64,000 nt of DNA from Alphaproteobacteria bacterium (GCA_019232625.1 JAFANP010000028.1:1-64000), one strand, 5' to 3'; shown: positions 36,834 through 45,600, counted from the stretch's first letter. Notes: generated from the sequence alone by a model not told the origin. Translations and numbers: made by a program.

Positions 36834-38153
36834 ATGTCATTCGAAGTTCTCGGGCTTTCGCAGCCCGTCCTCCAGGCGCTCGCGCTCAAGGAATATAGCG
36901 AGGCGACGCCGATCCAGACGCAGGCCATCCCGACCCTGCTGAAGGGCCGCGACCTGCTCGGCATCGCCCAGACGGGCACCGGCAAGACCGCCGCCTTCAT
37001 GCTGCCGTCGATCGACCGCCTCGCGGCGTCGAAGAAGCGGCCCCAGCTCCGCACCTGCCGCATGCTGGTGCTGGCGCCGACCCGCGAGCTGGCGAGCCAG
37101 ATCGCGGAGAGCGCCCGTGCCTACTCGCACTTCAGCCACATGAGCGTCGCCACCGTCTTCGGCGGCACCTCGATCGGCAAGAACCGCCAGGACGTCAGCC
37201 GCGGCGTCGACATCCTCGTCGCCACGCCCGGGCGCCTCATCGACCTCATCGAGCAGGGCTATCTGATGCTTCGCGGAGTCGAGATTCTCGTCCTCGACGA
37301 GGCCGACCAGATGCTAGACCTCGGCTTCATCCATGCGCTGAAGCAGATCGTGAAGCTGCTGCCCGAGCGGCGGCAGAGCCTGTTCTTCTCGGCGACGATG
37401 CCCAAGGCGATCAAGGAGCTGGCCGACCGCTTCCTCACCGATCCGGCGCAGGTGGCGGTGACGCCGGTCTCCTCGACGGTCGAGCGGGTCGAGCAATACG
37501 TCACCTTCGTCCAGCAGGCGGAGAAGCCGGCCCTGCTCACCATGATGCTGCGCGTGGGCTTCGGTCCCAAGGGCAATATGGACCGGGTGCTGATCTTCTC
37601 GCGCACCAAGCACGGCGCCGACCGGATCGTGCGGCAGCTCGGCCAGTCCGGGATCGCGGCGAACGCGATCCACGGCAACAAGAGCCAGCCGCAGCGCGAG
37701 CGGGCGCTGGCCGAGTTCAAGGCCGGCAAGGTCAAGATCCTCATCGCGACCGACATCGCCGCGCGCGGGATCGACGTGTCGGGCGTCAGCCACGTCGTCA
37801 ATTTCGATCTGCCCAACGTCTCCGAGCAATATGTCCACCGCATCGGTCGGACGGCGCGCGCGGGGGCGGCGGGGGTCGCCATCGCCTTCTGCGCGGACGA
37901 CGAGCGGGCCTATCTGCGCGGCATCGAGAAGCTGACCCGGCAGAAGGTCGACGTCGTGCCGCTGCCCGAGAATTTCGTCGCCGAGGCGGCGCGGATCAAG
38001 GCGGCGCGTCCCGCCGAGCCGGCGCGCGCCCCGGTGGAGGAGCGCCGCGAGGACCGCAGCCGCGTCCGCCGGCCCAAGAGCCGCCGCCCGAACTTCGGAT
38101 CGGCCGGCGCGCCCAAGACGAACCGGGCGAGGCGGCGGGCCTCGGGGCGGTAA
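36834..38153 (+). CDS. rhlE: DEAD-box RNA helicase (RhlE-like)
   Basis: 439 residues. All helicase motifs are in order: the Q motif (ATPIQTQAIP), AQTGTGKT (I), PTRELASQ (Ia), ATPGRLIDL (Ib), VLDEADQML (II), FFSATMP (III), ATDIAARGID (V) and HRIGRTARAG (VI). The C-terminal ~50 residues are basic (RRPKSRRPNFGSAGAPKTNRARRR) and likely bind RNA. RhlE-type helicases help ribosome assembly and mRNA turnover, often in the cold. A GTG five codons upstream is a possible alternative start. Confidence 0.94.
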   Translation: MSFEVLGLSQPVLQALALKEYSEATPIQTQAIPTLLKGRDLLGIAQTGTGKTAAFMLPSIDRLAASKKRPQLRTCRMLVLAPTRELASQIAESARAYSHFSHMSVATVFGGTSIGKNRQDVSRGVDILVATPGRLIDLIEQGYLMLRGVEILVLDEADQMLDLGFIHALKQIVKLLPERRQSLFFSATMPKAIKELADRFLTDPAQVAVTPVSSTVERVEQYVTFVQQAEKPALLTMMLRVGFGPKGNMDRVLIFSRTKHGADRIVRQLGQSGIAANAIHGNKSQPQRERALAEFKAGKVKILIATDIAARGIDVSGVSHVVNFDLPNVSEQYVHRIGRTARAGAAGVAIAFCADDERAYLRGIEKLTRQKVDVVPLPENFVAEAARIKAARPAEPARAPVEERREDRSRVRRPKSRRPNFGSAGAPKTNRARRRASGR

Positions 38154-38208
38154 GCGCCGCGCCGGAAATCGCTTCCACCCTTTCCATGGGCGGGAGTAGG
38201 CACGGGCG

Positions 38209-40242
38209 GTGACGCTCCGCCTGCTCCCGCCCTTTTTGCTGCTCGTCCTCGCGGCGCCCGCCGCGTCGCAGGATATCGTCGTCACCGGCCGCGGACTCCA
38301 GGCGCCCGCGGGCGAGACGGTGTTCGACGTCGTCACCTTGCCCCGGGAGCGGCTCGAGGAGGCGCAGCGGCTGGAGGAGGTGCTGCGCGACGTTCCCGGC
38401 TTCCAGCTCTTCCGCCGCTCCGACGCCCGCACGGCCAACCCGACGAGCCAGGGGGCGACGCTGCGCGCGCTCGGCGGCAACGCCTCCAGCCGCGCGCTGC
38501 TCGTCCTCGACGGCGTGCCGCAGACCGATCCGTTCGGCGGCTGGATAAGCTGGCCCGCCTACGACCCGCGCCGCCTCGGCGCGGTGAGGGTGACGCGCGG
38601 CGGGGGCGCGGGGGCGAACGGGCCCGGGGCGCTCGCCGGCACGATCGAGTTGGAGAGCGCGGGGCCGGCCGATCTGCGCGGAGCCTGGGTGGACGCGCTC
38701 GCCGGCAGCCGCGGCAGCCTCGACCTCCACGCCGGCATGGCGGGCGCGCTCGGCGCGGGCTTCGCGGCGGTCTCGGCGGCCTATGGGCGCGGCGACGGCT
38801 TCGTGCCGGTCGTCCGGGAGCAGAGAGGGCCGGTCGACCGCGCGTCCCCCTACGAGCAGGCCAGCGTCTCGGTGCGGGCGGTGGCGCCGCTCCCCGGCGG
38901 GATCGAGCTTCAGGCGAGCGGCCTCGGCTTCTACGACGCGCGCGAGCGGGGCACGGCGCTGAGCGGCCTCTCGACCAAGGGCGCCGACGCCGCCCTGCGG
39001 CTGGTGGCCCGCGGCTGGAGCGCGCTCGCCTACGTGCAGATGCGCGACTTCTTCAACAGCTTCGCCGCGGTCGGCGCGGGGCGGGCGTCGGTGAGCCGGG
39101 CGTCGGAGCAATATAGCGTGCCTTCGACGGGCCTTGGCGGGCGGATCGAGTGGCGGCCGGAAGTCGGAAGGGTGGTGGAGCTCCGGCTCGGCGCGGACGC
39201 TCGGCGGACCCAGGGCGTCACCCGCGAGCTCTTCTCCTACGTCGCCGGCGCGCCGACGCGGATCCGCGCCGCCGGCGGCGAGACGCTGACGCTCGGCGGA
39301 TTCGCGGAGGCGGCGCGAAGGGGCGACGCGCTGACCCTCACCCTCGGCGGCCGGCTCGATCGCTGGTCGATCTCGAACGGGCTGCTGCGCGAGCGGCTGC
39401 TGGCGACGCAGGCCCTGCTCACCGACGATTCCTACGCCGACCGCGCCGGCTGGCAGCCGACCGGGCGCGCGGGATTGGCGTGGCGGGTGGAGGAGGGGCT
39501 GACCGTCCGCGGCGCCGCCTATCTCGGCTGGCGGTTGCCCACGCTCAACGAGCTTTACCGGCCGTTCCGCGCCGGCGCCGACGCGACCGCCGCCAATCCC
39601 GCTTTGGCGCCGGAGAGGCTTCAGGGCGTCGAGGCGGGGCTCGAATGGCGGCCGGGGCGGCATGCGCGGCTTGCCGCCACGCTGTTCGACAACCGGTTGG
39701 AGGACGCCATCGCCAACGTCACGCTGGGGCAGGGGCCGGGGACGTTCCCGGGCGTCGGCTTCGTCGCGGCCGGCGGCAGCTACCGGCGGCGCGGCAATCT
39801 CGACGCGATCGCCGCGCGCGGGCTCGAGGCGGAGGGGCGGATCGAGGCCGGCCCGTGGAGCCTCGCGGCCGGCCTCGCCTGGGTGCGGGCCCGGGTGCGG
39901 GCGAGCGGCGCGGCAGGGCCCCTCGACGGCCTCCGCCCGGCGCAGACGCCGGACCTGACCCTCTCCTCCACCCTCGCCTGGCGGCGGGGCGGCGCCGGAG
40001 GGTCGGTCACCGCCCGCTATGTCGGCGGCCAGTATGAGGACGATCTCAACCGCCAGCGCCTCCCTGCCGCCTGGACCCTGGACGCCGATGTGCGCGTGCC
40101 GCTCGCCAAGGGGCTGGCGATCGAGCTTCGCGGCGAGAACCTCACCGCGACGCGCGTCGCGGCGGGGATCAGCGGCGACGGGATCGTCGAGCGGGCGACG
40201 CCGCGAACCCTGTGGGCCGGGCTCAGCGCCCGCTTCTTCTGA
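38209..40242 (+). CDS. TonB-dependent outer-membrane receptor
   Basis: 677 residues from a GTG. A signal peptide (LRLLPPFLLLVLAAPAASQ) is followed by the QDIVVTG start usual in sphingomonad receptors. The plug domain (about 40-150) contains LEEVLRDVPGFQLFRRSDA, GATLRALGGNASSRALLVLDGVP and GAGANGPGALAGTIEL. The rest is a 22-strand barrel ending ARFF with a terminal Phe. The YLGWRLPTLNELYRPFR segment is a typical late-barrel motif. Substrate unknown; no riboswitch or Fur-like site was seen in the 55-nt upstream gap. Confidence 0.92.
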   Translation: MTLRLLPPFLLLVLAAPAASQDIVVTGRGLQAPAGETVFDVVTLPRERLEEAQRLEEVLRDVPGFQLFRRSDARTANPTSQGATLRALGGNASSRALLVLDGVPQTDPFGGWISWPAYDPRRLGAVRVTRGGGAGANGPGALAGTIELESAGPADLRGAWVDALAGSRGSLDLHAGMAGALGAGFAAVSAAYGRGDGFVPVVREQRGPVDRASPYEQASVSVRAVAPLPGGIELQASGLGFYDARERGTALSGLSTKGADAALRLVARGWSALAYVQMRDFFNSFAAVGAGRASVSRASEQYSVPSTGLGGRIEWRPEVGRVVELRLGADARRTQGVTRELFSYVAGAPTRIRAAGGETLTLGGFAEAARRGDALTLTLGGRLDRWSISNGLLRERLLATQALLTDDSYADRAGWQPTGRAGLAWRVEEGLTVRGAAYLGWRLPTLNELYRPFRAGADATAANPALAPERLQGVEAGLEWRPGRHARLAATLFDNRLEDAIANVTLGQGPGTFPGVGFVAAGGSYRRRGNLDAIAARGLEAEGRIEAGPWSLAAGLAWVRARVRASGAAGPLDGLRPAQTPDLTLSSTLAWRRGGAGGSVTARYVGGQYEDDLNRQRLPAAWTLDADVRVPLAKGLAIELRGENLTATRVAAGISGDGIVERATPRTLWAGLSARFF

Positions 40243-40324
40243 GCGGCGCCGGGCCTGCCGCGCCCTTGCCCTTGGCGCGGGCATGTTTTAGTTGCGAAAC
40301 GAAACTCAGCGTGGGAGGCTCTTC

Positions 40325-40975
40325 ATGATCGTCTACGGCTCGTCCTTGTCGCCCTTCGTCCGCAAGGTGCTCGCCTTCGGCGCCGAAAAGGGGATCGCGC
40401 TGGAGAACCGGCCGCTCGGACCGGGGGCGGAGGATCCCGAGTTCATGGAGGCGAGCCCCTTCCGCAAGATCCCGGCGCTGCGCGACGGCGACTTCTCGGT
40501 GTGCGATTCCTCCGCGATCGTCCATTATCTCGAAGCCAAGTTCCCGGAGCCGGCCCTCATTCCGGCCGCGCCCGAGGCGCGGGCGCGGACCATCTGGTAC
40601 GAGGAGTTCGCCGACACCATCCTGATGGGGTGCGGCGCCAAGATGTTCTTCAACCGCATCGTCTCGCCGCGCTTCTTCGGGCGGCCCGGCGACCTTGGGG
40701 TGGCGGACAAGGCCGAGCGCGAGGAGCTGCCGCCGATCCTCGACTATCTGGAGAAGGTCGCGCCCGGGCCCGACGCCTATCTCGTCGGCGACGGGCTGAC
40801 GCTCGCAGACATCGCCGTCGCCAGCCCGTTCGCCAACCTCTCCCATCTCGACATCCCCGCCGATCCGGAGCGGCATCCGCGGCTCGCCGCCTATGTGGAG
40901 CGGATACTCGGCCGGCCGAGCTTCGCGCCGTGGCTGGAGAAGGAGCGCACGTTGCTCGCCAGGACCGCGGCCTGA
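40325..40975 (+). CDS. Glutathione S-transferase family protein
   Basis: 216 residues. The thioredoxin-like N-terminal domain (IVYGSSLSPFVRKVLAFGAEKGIALE..., FRKIPALRDGDFSVCDSSAIVHYLEAKFP with the cis-Pro and the gamma-glutamyl-binding DSSAI) is followed by an all-helical C-terminal domain (DAYLVGDGLTLADIAVASPFANL). The family conjugates or reduces substrates with glutathione in the cytosol. The ATG was chosen for GGGAGG upstream. An OsmC-type gene follows 3 nt later, suggesting a shared oxidative-stress operon. Confidence 0.93.
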   Translation: MIVYGSSLSPFVRKVLAFGAEKGIALENRPLGPGAEDPEFMEASPFRKIPALRDGDFSVCDSSAIVHYLEAKFPEPALIPAAPEARARTIWYEEFADTILMGCGAKMFFNRIVSPRFFGRPGDLGVADKAEREELPPILDYLEKVAPGPDAYLVGDGLTLADIAVASPFANLSHLDIPADPERHPRLAAYVERILGRPSFAPWLEKERTLLARTAA

Positions 40976-40978
40976 GCG

Positions 40979-41431
40979 GTGGGCGACCATGTCGCGACGG
41001 TGGAGTGGAAGGCCTCGGGCGACGTCCTGAGCGGCGCCTATAGCCGCGCCCACAGCTGGCGCTTCGACGGCGGCGCGGTCGTCGCCGCCTCCGCCTCGCC
41101 GAGCAACGTCCCGGCGCCCTGGTCGGACCCCGCCGGAGTCGATCCCGAGGAGGCGCTGGTCGCCGCCGTTTCCTCCTGCCACATGCTCTGGTTCCTCCAC
41201 CTCGCGAGGGAAGCGGGCTTCGCGGCGTCCAGCTATCGCGACGAGGCGAGGGGGTCCCTGGGCCGCGGCAGCGACGGCCGCATCGCCATCACGCGCGTCG
41301 TGCTTCGCCCGCGCATCGGGTTCGAGGGCGAGGGGCCCGACGAGGCGGCGCTGGAGCGGCTTCACCACGACGCCCACGCGCGCTGCTTCATCGCCAATTC
41401 ATTGAAGGGCGAGGTAGTGGTGGAGCGCTGA
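40979..41431 (+). CDS. OsmC family peroxidase/thiol protein
   Basis: 150 residues from a GTG. OsmC-fold features are the N-terminal SRAHSWRFDGG, GVDPEEALVAAVSSCHMLWFLHLAREAGF with the reactive Cys in SSCHM, and the second redox Cys in HHDAHARCFIANSLK. These homodimeric enzymes reduce organic hydroperoxides. It follows the GST gene closely in the same direction. Confidence 0.93.
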   Translation: MGDHVATVEWKASGDVLSGAYSRAHSWRFDGGAVVAASASPSNVPAPWSDPAGVDPEEALVAAVSSCHMLWFLHLAREAGFAASSYRDEARGSLGRGSDGRIAITRVVLRPRIGFEGEGPDEAALERLHHDAHARCFIANSLKGEVVVER

Positions 41432-41463
41432 CCGGGGCCAGCGGCTTCGATGAGGAGGATGTC

Positions 41464-41853
41464 ATGAACCGGATGATCCCAGCTTTGCTCGTCGCCACCG
41501 TCGCGGCCGTCCCCGCGGCGGCGCAGGATTGGAGCCACGCGGCGCGCGTCGAGGTGCGCCTCGCCAATTTCTCCTACACCCCCAAGACCATCCACCTGAA
41601 GGCGGGCCAGCCGGTCGTCCTCCATCTCGTCAACACCGCCTCGGGCGGCCACGACTTCACCGCGCCCGGCTTCTTCGCCGCCGCCCAGGTGCGGCCGCAG
41701 GACCGCGGCCTGATCGAGGAGGGGAGCGTGGAGTTCGCAGGCCGCCAGAGCCACGACATCGCCCTGGTGCCCAAGGCGGGCCATTATTCGCTCAAGTGCG
41801 ACCACAGCTTCCACAAGATGTTCGGCATGTCGGGCGCGATCGTCGTCGACTGA
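41464..41853 (+). CDS. Secreted cupredoxin-domain copper protein
   Basis: 129 residues with a cleavable signal peptide (MIPALLVATVAAVPAAAQ). The beta-sandwich carries the cupredoxin ligand set: His in TASGGHDFTAP, and Cys, His and Met in LKCDHSFHKMFGMSGAIVV. Probably a periplasmic type I copper electron carrier or copper-binding protein. The ribosome-binding site AGGAGG is 7 nt upstream of the ATG. Confidence 0.9.
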   Translation: MNRMIPALLVATVAAVPAAAQDWSHAARVEVRLANFSYTPKTIHLKAGQPVVLHLVNTASGGHDFTAPGFFAAAQVRPQDRGLIEEGSVEFAGRQSHDIALVPKAGHYSLKCDHSFHKMFGMSGAIVVD

Positions 41854-41969
41854 GCGCAGGGCGCGGGCTCGACGTCCTTCGTCGCGCGGATCGGCGCCTT
41901 CGTCGCCCCGGCCGCGCGGCCGCAGCCTTCGGCCTCCAAGCCGGCGGCGGTTTCGCGCGGAGGGCAAGG

Positions 41970-42500
41970 ATGGGAACGACGATAAGGGCTTTGGTCGCGG
42001 CCGCCGTGGCGGTCGCGGCGACGGCGCCGCCGGCGGCGGCCGGAGGCCGCGACGACGCGGCCGTCAACCGCCTCTACGAAGAGATCGCCGCCGGAGTCGC
42101 GGCCAATGCCGGGAAGGCCGTCGCCGCCGCATTCGCCGAGGACGCGGTGGTGCTCGATCCGCGGCCGGGGCCGCCGGCCGCCGGGCCGACCTTTCGCAGC
42201 TCCATCCTGGCGATGGCGGCGCGGCTGAAGGCGGACGGGGTCAAGGTTTCCTCCGCCTACCGGATCGAGCGGCGCATCGCTTCGGGCGATCTCGTCATCG
42301 ACACCGGCTATCGTCGCCAGACCTTCGCCTCGCCGGCGGCGGACGGACCGCAGCCGGGGGTGCAATATCACAAGTTCCTCGTGGTCGCTCAGCGCCGGGC
42401 GGGCGAGGGGTGGAAGATCGTGCGCGACGCCAGCCTGCCGGCTTCGAAGGACTCATGGGACGCGGCGGTGCGGACCCCCGGCCTCAAATACGACGAATGA
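41970..42500 (+). CDS. Secreted SnoaL/DUF4440-like protein
   Basis: 176 residues. The signal peptide ends near APPAAAGG, so a periplasmic location is expected. The mature part (AVNRLYEEIAAGVAANAGKAVAAAFAEDAVVLDP..., RIASGDLVIDTGYRRQTF..., YHKFLVVAQRRAGEGWKIVRDASLP) has the cone-shaped SnoaL/NTF2 strand pattern. Such proteins range from isomerases to ligand binders; no catalytic residue can be assigned. It follows the cupredoxin gene with 116 nt of no recognisable content between. Confidence 0.75.
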   Translation: MGTTIRALVAAAVAVAATAPPAAAGGRDDAAVNRLYEEIAAGVAANAGKAVAAAFAEDAVVLDPRPGPPAAGPTFRSSILAMAARLKADGVKVSSAYRIERRIASGDLVIDTGYRRQTFASPAADGPQPGVQYHKFLVVAQRRAGEGWKIVRDASLPASKDSWDAAVRTPGLKYDE

Positions 42501-42505
42501 GCGGC

Positions 42506-42703
42506 TCAGTCCGCGGTGGCGGAGGCCTTGGCGGCTTCGGCGCGGGCGCGATGCGCGTCGCTGCGCTCGGCGCGGGCGGCCATCGCCTCCCAGGCGGCCG
42601 CCGCGCGCAGGCAGCGGTCGCGGACGTTGTCCAGAGTTGCCGAGTCGGCGTCGGTGCGGGCCTCGGTGGCGCGCGTGCGGTAGAAATCGAGCTGGCTGGA
42701 CAT
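42506..42703 (-). CDS. Conserved small helical protein of sphingomonads
   Basis: 65 residues, entirely helical by appearance, with MSSQLDFYRTRATEARTDAD and NVRDRCLRAAAAWEAMAARAERS. I recall very similar short proteins in other sphingomonads, annotated as hypothetical. No good ribosome-binding site precedes the ATG. Function unknown. Confidence 0.65.
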   Translation of the reverse strand: MSSQLDFYRTRATEARTDADSATLDNVRDRCLRAAAAWEAMAARAERSDAHRARAEAAKASATAD

Positions 42704-42767
42704 GGGGACGCTTTCGGTGGGGAGGGAGTCGCCTAGGCGCTAATGCGCGAGAATGCAATTCGGGCGA

Positions 42768-42941
42768 TCAGCCGCCGCCCTCCCGACGCCTCTCCGCGCG
42801 CCGCTCGAGCCGCTCCCGCTCGAAGCGCAGCGCGGCACGCCGGGCGGCCCTGCGGCCGCGCGTCGCGCGCCACCAGGCGGCGGCGAGGCCGGAGAGGGTG
42901 AGCAGCAGGACGAAATAGGCGACGGCTTGGCGATGATCCAT
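42768..42941 (-). CDS. Very small single-span membrane protein
   Basis: 57 codons from an ATG with weak TGGGA upstream. One hydrophobic helix near the N-terminus (AVAYFVLLLTLSGLAAAWW) is followed by an extremely basic tail rich in Arg/Glu (RRAARRAALRFERERLERR), fitting the positive-inside rule. It lies between the small helical protein and a divergent membrane-protein gene. Possible membrane-associated small protein; could also be spurious. Confidence 0.5.
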   Translation of the reverse strand: MDHRQAVAYFVLLLTLSGLAAAWWRATRGRRAARRAALRFERERLERRAERRREGGG

Positions 42942-43111
42942 TCCCAGGCCAATGCACCGGCGCGGCTTTGGCTCCGTCGCCGCGCGATTTCGTCCCGCCC
43001 CTGGACAGCGGCGGCGGCGGCCATAGGGTGGCGGGACCGGCGGGAAGGGGGGACGATGGCGCAGAGACCGGATCGAGCGATGGAGCGGCGGCGCGGCGGG
43101 AGCGGCGGGGC

Positions 43112-43708
43112 GTGAGCGGCTTCGAGCTCGTCTTCGTCCTGTTCGGCATCGTGCTCGGCCTCGCCGTCACCGAGGTGCTGGGCGGCTTCGCCCGGGTGGT
43201 GAAGCTCAGGCGGAGCGGGCGGGGCGACGTGCGGATCGGCTGGCTGACGCCGCTGCTCGGCCTGTTCGTCATCCTCGACCAGACCAGCTTCTTCATGGTC
43301 GCCTACCATCTCCAGCGCGTGCTCACCGCCAATTACCTGACGCTGCTCGCGGTGCTGGCGGTGTCGGGCACCTATTACGTCGCCTCGACTCTGATCTTCC
43401 CCGACGATCCCGAGGGATGGCCTGACTTCGACGCGCATTACGACCGGCAGAAGCGCTTCGTCCTGGCGGCCGTGCTCGCCGCCAACCTGGCGGTGCTGGC
43501 GCTGGCGATCGCCATGGCGGCGGGCGCCGCGCCGATGCCCGCCGCGGCCGCGCCGAGTTCCCACGCGCCGGGCGGGCCGAGCCCGATCCTCATTCTGCCG
43601 CTCGTCGCCGTCGCGATCTTCGTCAGGCCGCGCTGGGCGAATGCGGCGCTGCTGGCGCTGATGATCGCGCTCAACCTGTGGGGCGCCGTCGCCGCGGCGC
43701 TGGGCTGA
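43112..43708 (+). CDS. Membrane protein, paralogue of the 44.6-kb gene
   Basis: 198 residues from a GTG with GGGAG upstream. About five or six hydrophobic helices. The first 130 residues align without gaps to the protein at 44588-45142 (FELVFVLFGIVLGLAVTEVLGG; GWLTPLLGLFVILD; ANYLTLLAVL; STLIFPDDPEGWPDFDAHYDRQKR). The C-terminal third has an Ala/Pro-rich loop and two further helices. No known family comes to mind. Confidence 0.78.
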   Translation: MSGFELVFVLFGIVLGLAVTEVLGGFARVVKLRRSGRGDVRIGWLTPLLGLFVILDQTSFFMVAYHLQRVLTANYLTLLAVLAVSGTYYVASTLIFPDDPEGWPDFDAHYDRQKRFVLAAVLAANLAVLALAIAMAAGAAPMPAAAAPSSHAPGGPSPILILPLVAVAIFVRPRWANAALLALMIALNLWGAVAAALG

Positions 43709-43760
43709 AAGGGGAGAGGCGGCGACACGAGAGGGAGGCGTCGGCGCCGCATAAGAAAAT

Positions 43761-43786
43761 GGGGGCCGGCGTCGCCGCCGGCCCCC
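43761..43786 (-). terminator. Intrinsic terminator on the minus strand
   Basis: A perfect 11-bp stem GGGGGCCGGCG / CGCCGGCCCCC with a 4-nt loop. On the minus strand it is followed by ATTTTCTTAT (43760-43751), a proper U-tract; on the plus strand there is none. It therefore ends a minus-strand transcript coming from 43787-44490, where no convincing gene lies. Confidence 0.75.
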
Positions 43787-44490
43787 ACTGTCCAGGGTCC
43801 GCATGCCGCGCCGGTGAGGGCTTGGCTGCATTCCCAAGGCGAAACGTCCCTGCAAATGGCGAGGCTTCGAGGATCTTCCCCAAGGTTCCGGCCGAGGCCT
43901 TGCAGCCTCGGTCGGTTCCTGAGGGTTCTCCCAGAATATCGCTATTCCGGTCGGTTCCCTGCGGGAAGCCTGGGCGAGGCCGAAGCCTCGCTGTCCGCAT
44001 TCCCGGTCGAAGTCCCTTTCCGAGCCTTGCGGCACGGTCCGGTTCTTCTCGAGCACCGCGCGTCCGCCTTTCGGCTTGGCAGCGGTTCCCGTTTCGGGAT
44101 CGAGCGCTCCGCCTTGCGGCTCGCCGCTTCTTCCCTCGAAGGGCCTGGTACGAAGTTTGACCCTCGTCTCGGCACTCCGATCAGCCGTCGTTCAGAGCCG
44201 AAGCTCCGCCGTTCCGGCCTTTCGCGAGCCTCTCGCCCGGGGGGCTCGAGTCTCGCCGGACGGTCTGGGGAAAGTGGGTTCGGCTTTTCGCTTTCGCGTC
44301 GGCCTCGCGCTTCTTCCCCGCGCTCGCCCCGCTTCCGCTTCGATCCGTTCGAGCCCTTGCGGGCCCGATCTTCTCTCCGCTTCCGCGGCGCCCGATCGCT
44401 TGACTTCGTTTCCGAAGCGCCGCGTCCGGGCACAACAGGAAGCTCTCACGCGCGGCCGATTCGGCCAAGCGGAATCCGCCTGTGGATAAC
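43787..44490 (-). ncRNA. Candidate large structured RNA (hairpin array), unnamed
   Basis: About 700 nt between two paralogous genes with no convincing ORF (open frames give low-complexity basic peptides). The strand is strongly asymmetric: the minus strand is purine-rich. It contains a run of short inverted repeats with small loops, for example GAGGCC-TTGC-AGCCTC, CGAGGC-CGAA-GCCTCG, GAGCCC-TTGC-GGGCCC, GGTTCCC-TGC-GGGAAGCC and TTCCGCTTCCGCGG (plus-strand spelling). A good intrinsic terminator follows on the minus strand. The far end has a DnaA-box-like TTATCCACA and an AT-richer patch that could hold a promoter. It resembles no RNase P, tmRNA, SRP or 6S RNA that I know. Confidence 0.4.
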
Positions 44491-44587
44491 GGGGATATCG
44501 GGTATAACCTGGATCAACCGGGGAACGGCGAACGGCCCCCCGCGAACGGGCCGGGAATGGGGCGCGCCGCCGGGCGAGGGGAGGGGC

Positions 44588-45142
44588 ATGACCGCATTCG
44601 AATTCGTCTTTTCGCTGTTCGGGCTGCTGCTCGGGCTCAGCCTGGCGGAGCTGCTCGGCGGCCTGGCGCGGACGCTGAAGCAGAGGCGGAGCGTGCGCCT
44701 CGGGTGGCTGACGCCGCTGCTCGGCCTCCTCGTCATGCTCGATCTCGGCGCCTTCTGGGCGCTGGCCTGGGCGATCCGCGACTCGATCCCCGCCAATTAC
44801 CTGACGCTGATGGTGGCGATGATCGTCACCAGCCTCTATTTCCTCTCTGCGACCCTCGTCTTCCCGGACGAATGCCGCCAGTGGCCCGACCTCGACGATT
44901 ATTATTTCGCGCACCGCCGCCAGGTGCTCGGCGGAATCCTCGCCTCGAAGCTGATCGCCCGCGGCGGGCAGTTCGCGCTGGGCGCGGTGGGCTGGTCCTA
45001 CCTCGCCCCCTTCTCCGCCTTCGTCGCGCTCACCCTGGCGCTGATGTGGGTGCCGGGGCGGCGCGCGAGCCTCGCCGTCCTGCTCGTCTTCCTCGCCCTC
45101 TACCCCGCCTTCGCCACGATCGGCATTCTCTACCGGATGTAG
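44588..45142 (+). CDS. Membrane protein, paralogue of the 43.1-kb gene
   Basis: 184 residues with GAGGGGAGG upstream. About five or six helices (FEFVFSLFGLLLGLSLAELLGG, GWLTPLLGLLVMLDLGAFWAL, ANYLTLMVAMIVTSLYFLSATLVFPDE, later SLAVLLVFLALYPAFATIGIL). A conserved central loop has WPDLDDYYFAHRRQVLGG. The paralogy with the upstream gene suggests tandem duplication later separated by the non-coding block. Function unknown. Confidence 0.8.
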   Translation: MTAFEFVFSLFGLLLGLSLAELLGGLARTLKQRRSVRLGWLTPLLGLLVMLDLGAFWALAWAIRDSIPANYLTLMVAMIVTSLYFLSATLVFPDECRQWPDLDDYYFAHRRQVLGGILASKLIARGGQFALGAVGWSYLAPFSAFVALTLALMWVPGRRASLAVLLVFLALYPAFATIGILYRM

Positions 45143-45235
45143 CGACGGGGGACGGCGGGCGCCCCGCCCATCGGCGGGACTCGGTTCGCGCCCGGGGCCG
45201 AAGCGCGGCGCGCTCCGGCCCCGCGGCGCTCGGCC

Positions 45236-45442
45236 TCAGGCGGCCTGCAGGTTGACCGCGCTGGTCTTGCCGCGGCTGTCGGTCTCGAGCTCGTAGGAGA
45301 CGCGCTGGTCGCGATCGAGGGTGCGCATGCCGGCGCGCTCGACGGCGCTGATGTGGACGAACGCGTCCTTGCCGCCGTCCTCCGGCTGGATGAAGCCGTA
45401 GCCCTTGTCGGCGTTGAAGAATTTCACGGTTCCGATAGTCAT
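45236..45442 (-). CDS. Cold-shock domain protein
   Basis: 68 residues, a single CSD. RNP1 (KGYGFIQ) and RNP2 (DAFVHISAV) motifs are intact, starting MTIGTVKFFNADKG. These proteins bind single-stranded RNA or DNA and melt RNA structure. AAAGGAAAG precedes the ATG. The 158 nt upstream hold no gene and probably include a long leader, as usual for csp genes. Confidence 0.95.
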   Translation of the reverse strand: MTIGTVKFFNADKGYGFIQPEDGGKDAFVHISAVERAGMRTLDRDQRVSYELETDSRGKTSAVNLQAA

Positions 45443-45600
45443 GTCGATCTTTCCTTTTTCCTGCGGCGGGCCGAGTGGGCCGCCGGCGCTGCGAGAGGCG
45501 AGAGAGGGAAAAAGGAGCCGCAAAGCGCCAAAGACCGTCCGATTGCGACTGTTAGCCCGTCCGACATAGGCGCGGGACGCCGGATTGGCAAATCGCCCCC

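Noticed and set aside
43942-44433. 163-codon frame on the minus strand in the hairpin region
   Set aside because: Low-complexity, very basic peptide with no family likeness; the DNA shows hairpin structure rather than codon bias.
44461-44540. Chromosomal replication origin suggested by the DnaA box
   Set aside because: Only one box was found and none of the usual origin neighbours are present.
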